Below the pieces are notes generated by a model. That model did not search any database and was not told where the DNA came from. It saw only the letters and a program-made list of their open reading frames with translations. Shown piece by piece: positions 62,103 to 64,000 of a stretch of 64,000 nucleotides of DNA (positions are counted from its first letter, which is position 1; each line of letters opens with the position of its first letter). This DNA is from Vibrio barjaei (GTDB lineage Bacteria; Pseudomonadota; Gammaproteobacteria; Enterobacterales; Vibrionaceae), in assembly GCF_001639065.2 (NCBI RefSeq), contig NZ_LQXO02000042.1, positions 62,001 through 126,000 on the forward strand, given 5' to 3'. Both the position numbers and the translations under genes were made by a program.

Positions 62103-63179
62103 ATGCCTATTTTGTTTAAAGAACAAGGTTTGCTTAGAAAATTGGCTCTCTCACTGCTGCCTTTATTGGCCGCAGTGATGCTTGTACTGTCGTTTGGAGT
62201 AAGAGCAGAAGAGAGTAAAAGCAATCAAGTCGTTAGAGGTGAGATGACGCAACTCGCGGGTGCGGATTATTGGCGTCACGTGAAAGAAGGGGTGGAAGGC
62301 ACAACAACGTCTGCTTCTCCTGAACATGGGGTGTTAATCAGTACGCCAGGGGAAACGTGGTTTATCCTCAAAGAAAAATGGATGTCACCTGCTGCAGCTG
62401 TCGCAATCTTTGGCAGTATCAGTATGGTGGTATTGATGTACTTCTTAGTTGGCCCTTTGAAACTAAGCGGGGCTCGCACCGGCAACAAGCTACGTCGTTG
62501 GTCGAGAATGGACCGTGCTCTCCACTGGAGTATGGCGTTTACCTTTCTAACGTTGGCATTTAGTGGCTTAATGCTTGTCTATGGCAAACACTTTATGAAG
62601 CCTTATGTCCCGACCGAGCTATGGGGTTGGACAGTGTATCTCGCTAAGCAATACCACAACTACATGGGACCAATTTTCTTTATTCTGTTGTTTGCTGTTC
62701 TATTTAAATGGTGGAGAAAGTCCATCTTTAATAAGACAGACATGCAATGGTTCATGAAACTTGGTGGAATGGTCGGTAAGCATAAAGGCTCGCACCCATC
62801 TGCTGGATTCTCCAACGGTGGTGAAAAAGCGATTTACTGGTTGCTTATCTTCTTTGGTGCTATCGCGGCAGTGAGTGGTCTTATTCTCGATTTCCCTATC
62901 TTTGGGCAAACGAGAAAAGATATGGAGCTATCTAACCTAGTTCACATGTTCTCAGCTCTTATCCTGATTTGCGGATTCGTGTTCCATATCTATATCGGTC
63001 TATTCGGAATGGAAGGGGCATTAGAAGGGATGGTTACTGGTGACGTTGACGAAACTTGGGCGAAAGAACACCACGATCTTTGGTACGAGGAAATGAAACA
63101 AGGTCAGAGCGGCGAAGGTGCAGCGACGGCAAACGAAGCCAAACCTGAGTCCGTAAAACCAGAGCAGAAACTAACGTAA
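62103..63179 (+). CDS. fdhC: Formate dehydrogenase cytochrome b (gamma) subunit
   Basis: The protein of about 358 residues has a signal-like N-terminal helix, a periplasmic stretch and then a four-helix cytochrome b core. The core shows RRWSRMDRALHWSMAFTFLT, with the first heme His, then KQYHNYMGPIFFILLFAVLF and SNLVHMFSALILICGFVFHI, with further His ligands. It anchors the enzyme and hands electrons to quinone. The tail is acidic and low complexity. The ATG at 62103, 6 bp after GGAG, is preferred to the ATG at 62091 overlapping fdhB. Confidence 0.93.
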   Translation: MPILFKEQGLLRKLALSLLPLLAAVMLVLSFGVRAEESKSNQVVRGEMTQLAGADYWRHVKEGVEGTTTSASPEHGVLISTPGETWFILKEKWMSPAAAVAIFGSISMVVLMYFLVGPLKLSGARTGNKLRRWSRMDRALHWSMAFTFLTLAFSGLMLVYGKHFMKPYVPTELWGWTVYLAKQYHNYMGPIFFILLFAVLFKWWRKSIFNKTDMQWFMKLGGMVGKHKGSHPSAGFSNGGEKAIYWLLIFFGAIAAVSGLILDFPIFGQTRKDMELSNLVHMFSALILICGFVFHIYIGLFGMEGALEGMVTGDVDETWAKEHHDLWYEEMKQGQSGEGAATANEAKPESVKPEQKLT

Positions 63180-63195
63180 AGGGGTAGAGAACTTT

Positions 63196-63627
63196 ATGCA
63201 CCAACATCATAAAGGTATTTGGGTGGCGTATATCTTAAGTTTGTTTACGCCGTTTACTTTGTTACTGTCTGGCGTGATTGCCATCATTTATGCAGGCTAC
63301 CGTTTAGACAAAGGTGAAGATAGCGAAGTAGTGAACTCTCACTATTATGGTTTAATTCGTACGTTCTTTTTAAACCTAACTTTCTTTGTTGTCTTAATCG
63401 TAACGGTAGCAACATCGAATGGGCTATTAAAAGGTGTGACTAATTACTGGTACAAAGCCAGTTGGATAGACCAAATTGCAAATATTATTCCTTACGTTGG
63501 GATGTTATTTGCTGCTGTCGCAATTGTTATGTGGATTATTCGAATGTTCATGGGAATGAGCAAGCTCAATCAAAATATCGCGATGACATTTGGTAATACT
63601 GAACAACCTATACAACACTTACCATAA
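63196..63627 (+). CDS. DUF4870-like small membrane protein
   Basis: The 143-residue protein has three or four hydrophobic helices: IWVAYILSLFTPFTLLLSGV, then SHYYGLIRTFFLNLTFFVVL and IIPYVGMLFAAVAIVMWII. The pattern of a short helix, a charged loop and an SHY-x3-IRTF stretch resembles DUF4870/Tic20-like proteins. No role is known. It follows fdhC by 16 bp and is probably the last gene of the operon, before a terminator. Confidence 0.7.
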   Translation: MHQHHKGIWVAYILSLFTPFTLLLSGVIAIIYAGYRLDKGEDSEVVNSHYYGLIRTFFLNLTFFVVLIVTVATSNGLLKGVTNYWYKASWIDQIANIIPYVGMLFAAVAIVMWIIRMFMGMSKLNQNIAMTFGNTEQPIQHLP

Positions 63628-63631
63628 CGTC

Positions 63632-63660
63632 GAAAAGCTCCTTTAAGGGGCTTTTCTTTT
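63632..63660 (+). terminator. Intrinsic terminator at the end of the formate dehydrogenase operon
   Basis: GAAAAGC-T-CC and GG-GGCTTTTC form the stem around TTTAA, followed by TTTT, right after the last stop codon. Confidence 0.85.
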
Positions 63661-63687
63661 ATCTCTCATTTGTTGCTTTAACAATAT

Positions 63688-63738
63688 TGCTACATATTGG
63701 TGCGTACCAATTTGGTGCTCTTTCACTATATTGGTGCG
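63688..63738. promoter_or_regulatory. Three NtrC-like enhancer sites
   Basis: CGTACCAATTTGGTGCT (63703-63719), TTCACTATATTGGTGCG (63722-63738) and TGCTACATATTGGTGCG (63688-63704) resemble the NtrC consensus TGCACCA-N3-TGGTGCA. All share a TTGGTGC right arm and match best in that half. They lie about 125-170 bp upstream of a predicted sigma-54 start. The remainder of the 332-bp region 63628-63959 contains the terminator, the promoter and the leader of the next gene. Confidence 0.65.
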
Positions 63739-63833
63739 ATATTAAAGCCCGTACTTTCTAGCTTACTGATTAGAAAGCGCATCTTTACCCAATTATTCAA
63801 TGGCTTAGTGCTTATTTTTCATTTGGACAATAA

Positions 63834-63850
63834 GTGGAATGCTAATTGCC
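63834..63850 (+). promoter_or_regulatory. Predicted sigma-54 promoter before the truncated terminal gene
   Basis: GTGGAATGCTAATTGCC has GG and GC separated by exactly ten bases and resembles TGGCAC-N5-TTGCW. The predicted start is near 63861, about 100 bp before the ATG at 63960. Confidence 0.6.
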
Positions 63851-63873
63851 TAATACAACGTTCGATTTTAGTG

Positions 63874-63890
63874 CTCACTATTTTGGTGTG
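63874..63890. promoter_or_regulatory. NtrC-like site within the leader
   Basis: CTCACTATTTTGGTGCT resembles the upstream sites but lies downstream of the predicted start. It could be a repression or feedback site. A smaller GCACA/TGTGC dyad follows at 63906-63920. Confidence 0.45.
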
Positions 63891-63959
63891 CTTAAAGAAT
63901 AAGAAGCACAGAGATTGTGCATTACATGGATTGAATCGTTGCAAAGGAGCAATTAGCAC

Positions 63960-64000
63960 ATGACCACTTCGGTAGAGCAAGTACATGGAGCCGTACAAAC
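63960..64000 (+). CDS. Start of a gene cut by the window end, function unknown
   Basis: An ATG preceded by AAAGGAG (spacing 10) begins MTTSVEQVHGAVQ. Only 13 complete codons are visible, too few to assign a family. The upstream NtrC-like sites and sigma-54 promoter suggest a nitrogen-responsive gene, which is inference. Confidence 0.55.
   Translation, partial: MTTSVEQVHGAVQ

Noticed and set aside
63697..63963. 88-codon frame at the window end
   Set aside because: It spans the NtrC-like sites and sigma-54 promoter. The true downstream gene starts at 63960 in another frame with a good ribosome-binding site.

Overview
The window is chromosomal DNA from a gammaproteobacterium, most likely a Vibrio or close relative. 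The evidence is moderate G+C content, a YbiT-type ABC-F protein, HrpA, a DUF2960 protein, a MipA/OmpV-like barrel, a MobB-MoeA fusion, TupABC and a Shewanella/Vibrio-type respiratory formate dehydrogenase locus. I see no rRNA, tRNA, insertion sequence, prophage or CRISPR array. The species call rests on gene content recognised from memory, not on a search.

Layout. 0-3.7 kb: small accessory genes on the + strand (DJ-1 tail, GNAT, DUF1275, VOC, LysE exporter, DUF2157). 3.7-10.8 kb: a DUF3299 protein and an AraC regulator, divergent from an HlyD / DUF2955 / AI-2E-type / phospholipase D-like envelope operon. 11-16.4 kb: an outer membrane protein and AraC regulator pair, followed by an amidohydrolase, a second DUF3299 protein and a porin. 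16.7-22.1 kb: an unusual chaperone operon (DUF2760, Hsp70, Hsp70). 22.4-38.8 kb: mixed genes, including a CHASE-GGDEF diguanylate cyclase, an exonuclease, TerB, a PhoD-like phosphatase, an OmpV-like barrel, HrpA, a choloylglycine-hydrolase-family amidase, an M32 carboxypeptidase and a LysE exporter. 38.8-47.3 kb: tupABC-mobA-mobB/moeA (tungstate or molybdate uptake and cofactor maturation), divergent from a sigma-54-dependent response regulator and its histidine kinase. 47.3-53.7 kb: GNAT, DUF1059, an MscS channel with a partner membrane protein that has a degenerate P-loop, and YbiT. 53.8-63.6 kb: the formate dehydrogenase locus (fdhD, DUF3305, DUF3306, polyferredoxin, TorD-like chaperone, small Tat protein, alpha, beta and gamma subunits, membrane protein). 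The window ends in a regulatory region with NtrC-like sites and a sigma-54 promoter in front of a truncated gene.

The most interesting result concerns the metal/formate system. The same 17-bp dyad, TGNGACA-N3-TGTCNCA, occurs upstream of tupA and in front of the formate dehydrogenase operon, 12 kb apart. In both places a GG-N10-GC sigma-54 promoter lies downstream, and the best dyad is centred about 113-115 bp upstream of the predicted transcription start. The sigma-54 response regulator encoded between the two loci is the obvious candidate reader. This would make one regulon that couples oxyanion uptake, Mo/W cofactor synthesis and formate respiration. The promoter also shows that the polyferredoxin gene must start near 56034 rather than at the upstream in-frame TTG.

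Other points of interest are the paired Hsp70/DUF2760 system with an internal terminator, the MscS partner that lacks the Walker A lysine, two DUF3299 paralogues sharing a GACIH-x-PPPP-x-NQ motif, and an I-site-less GGDEF protein.
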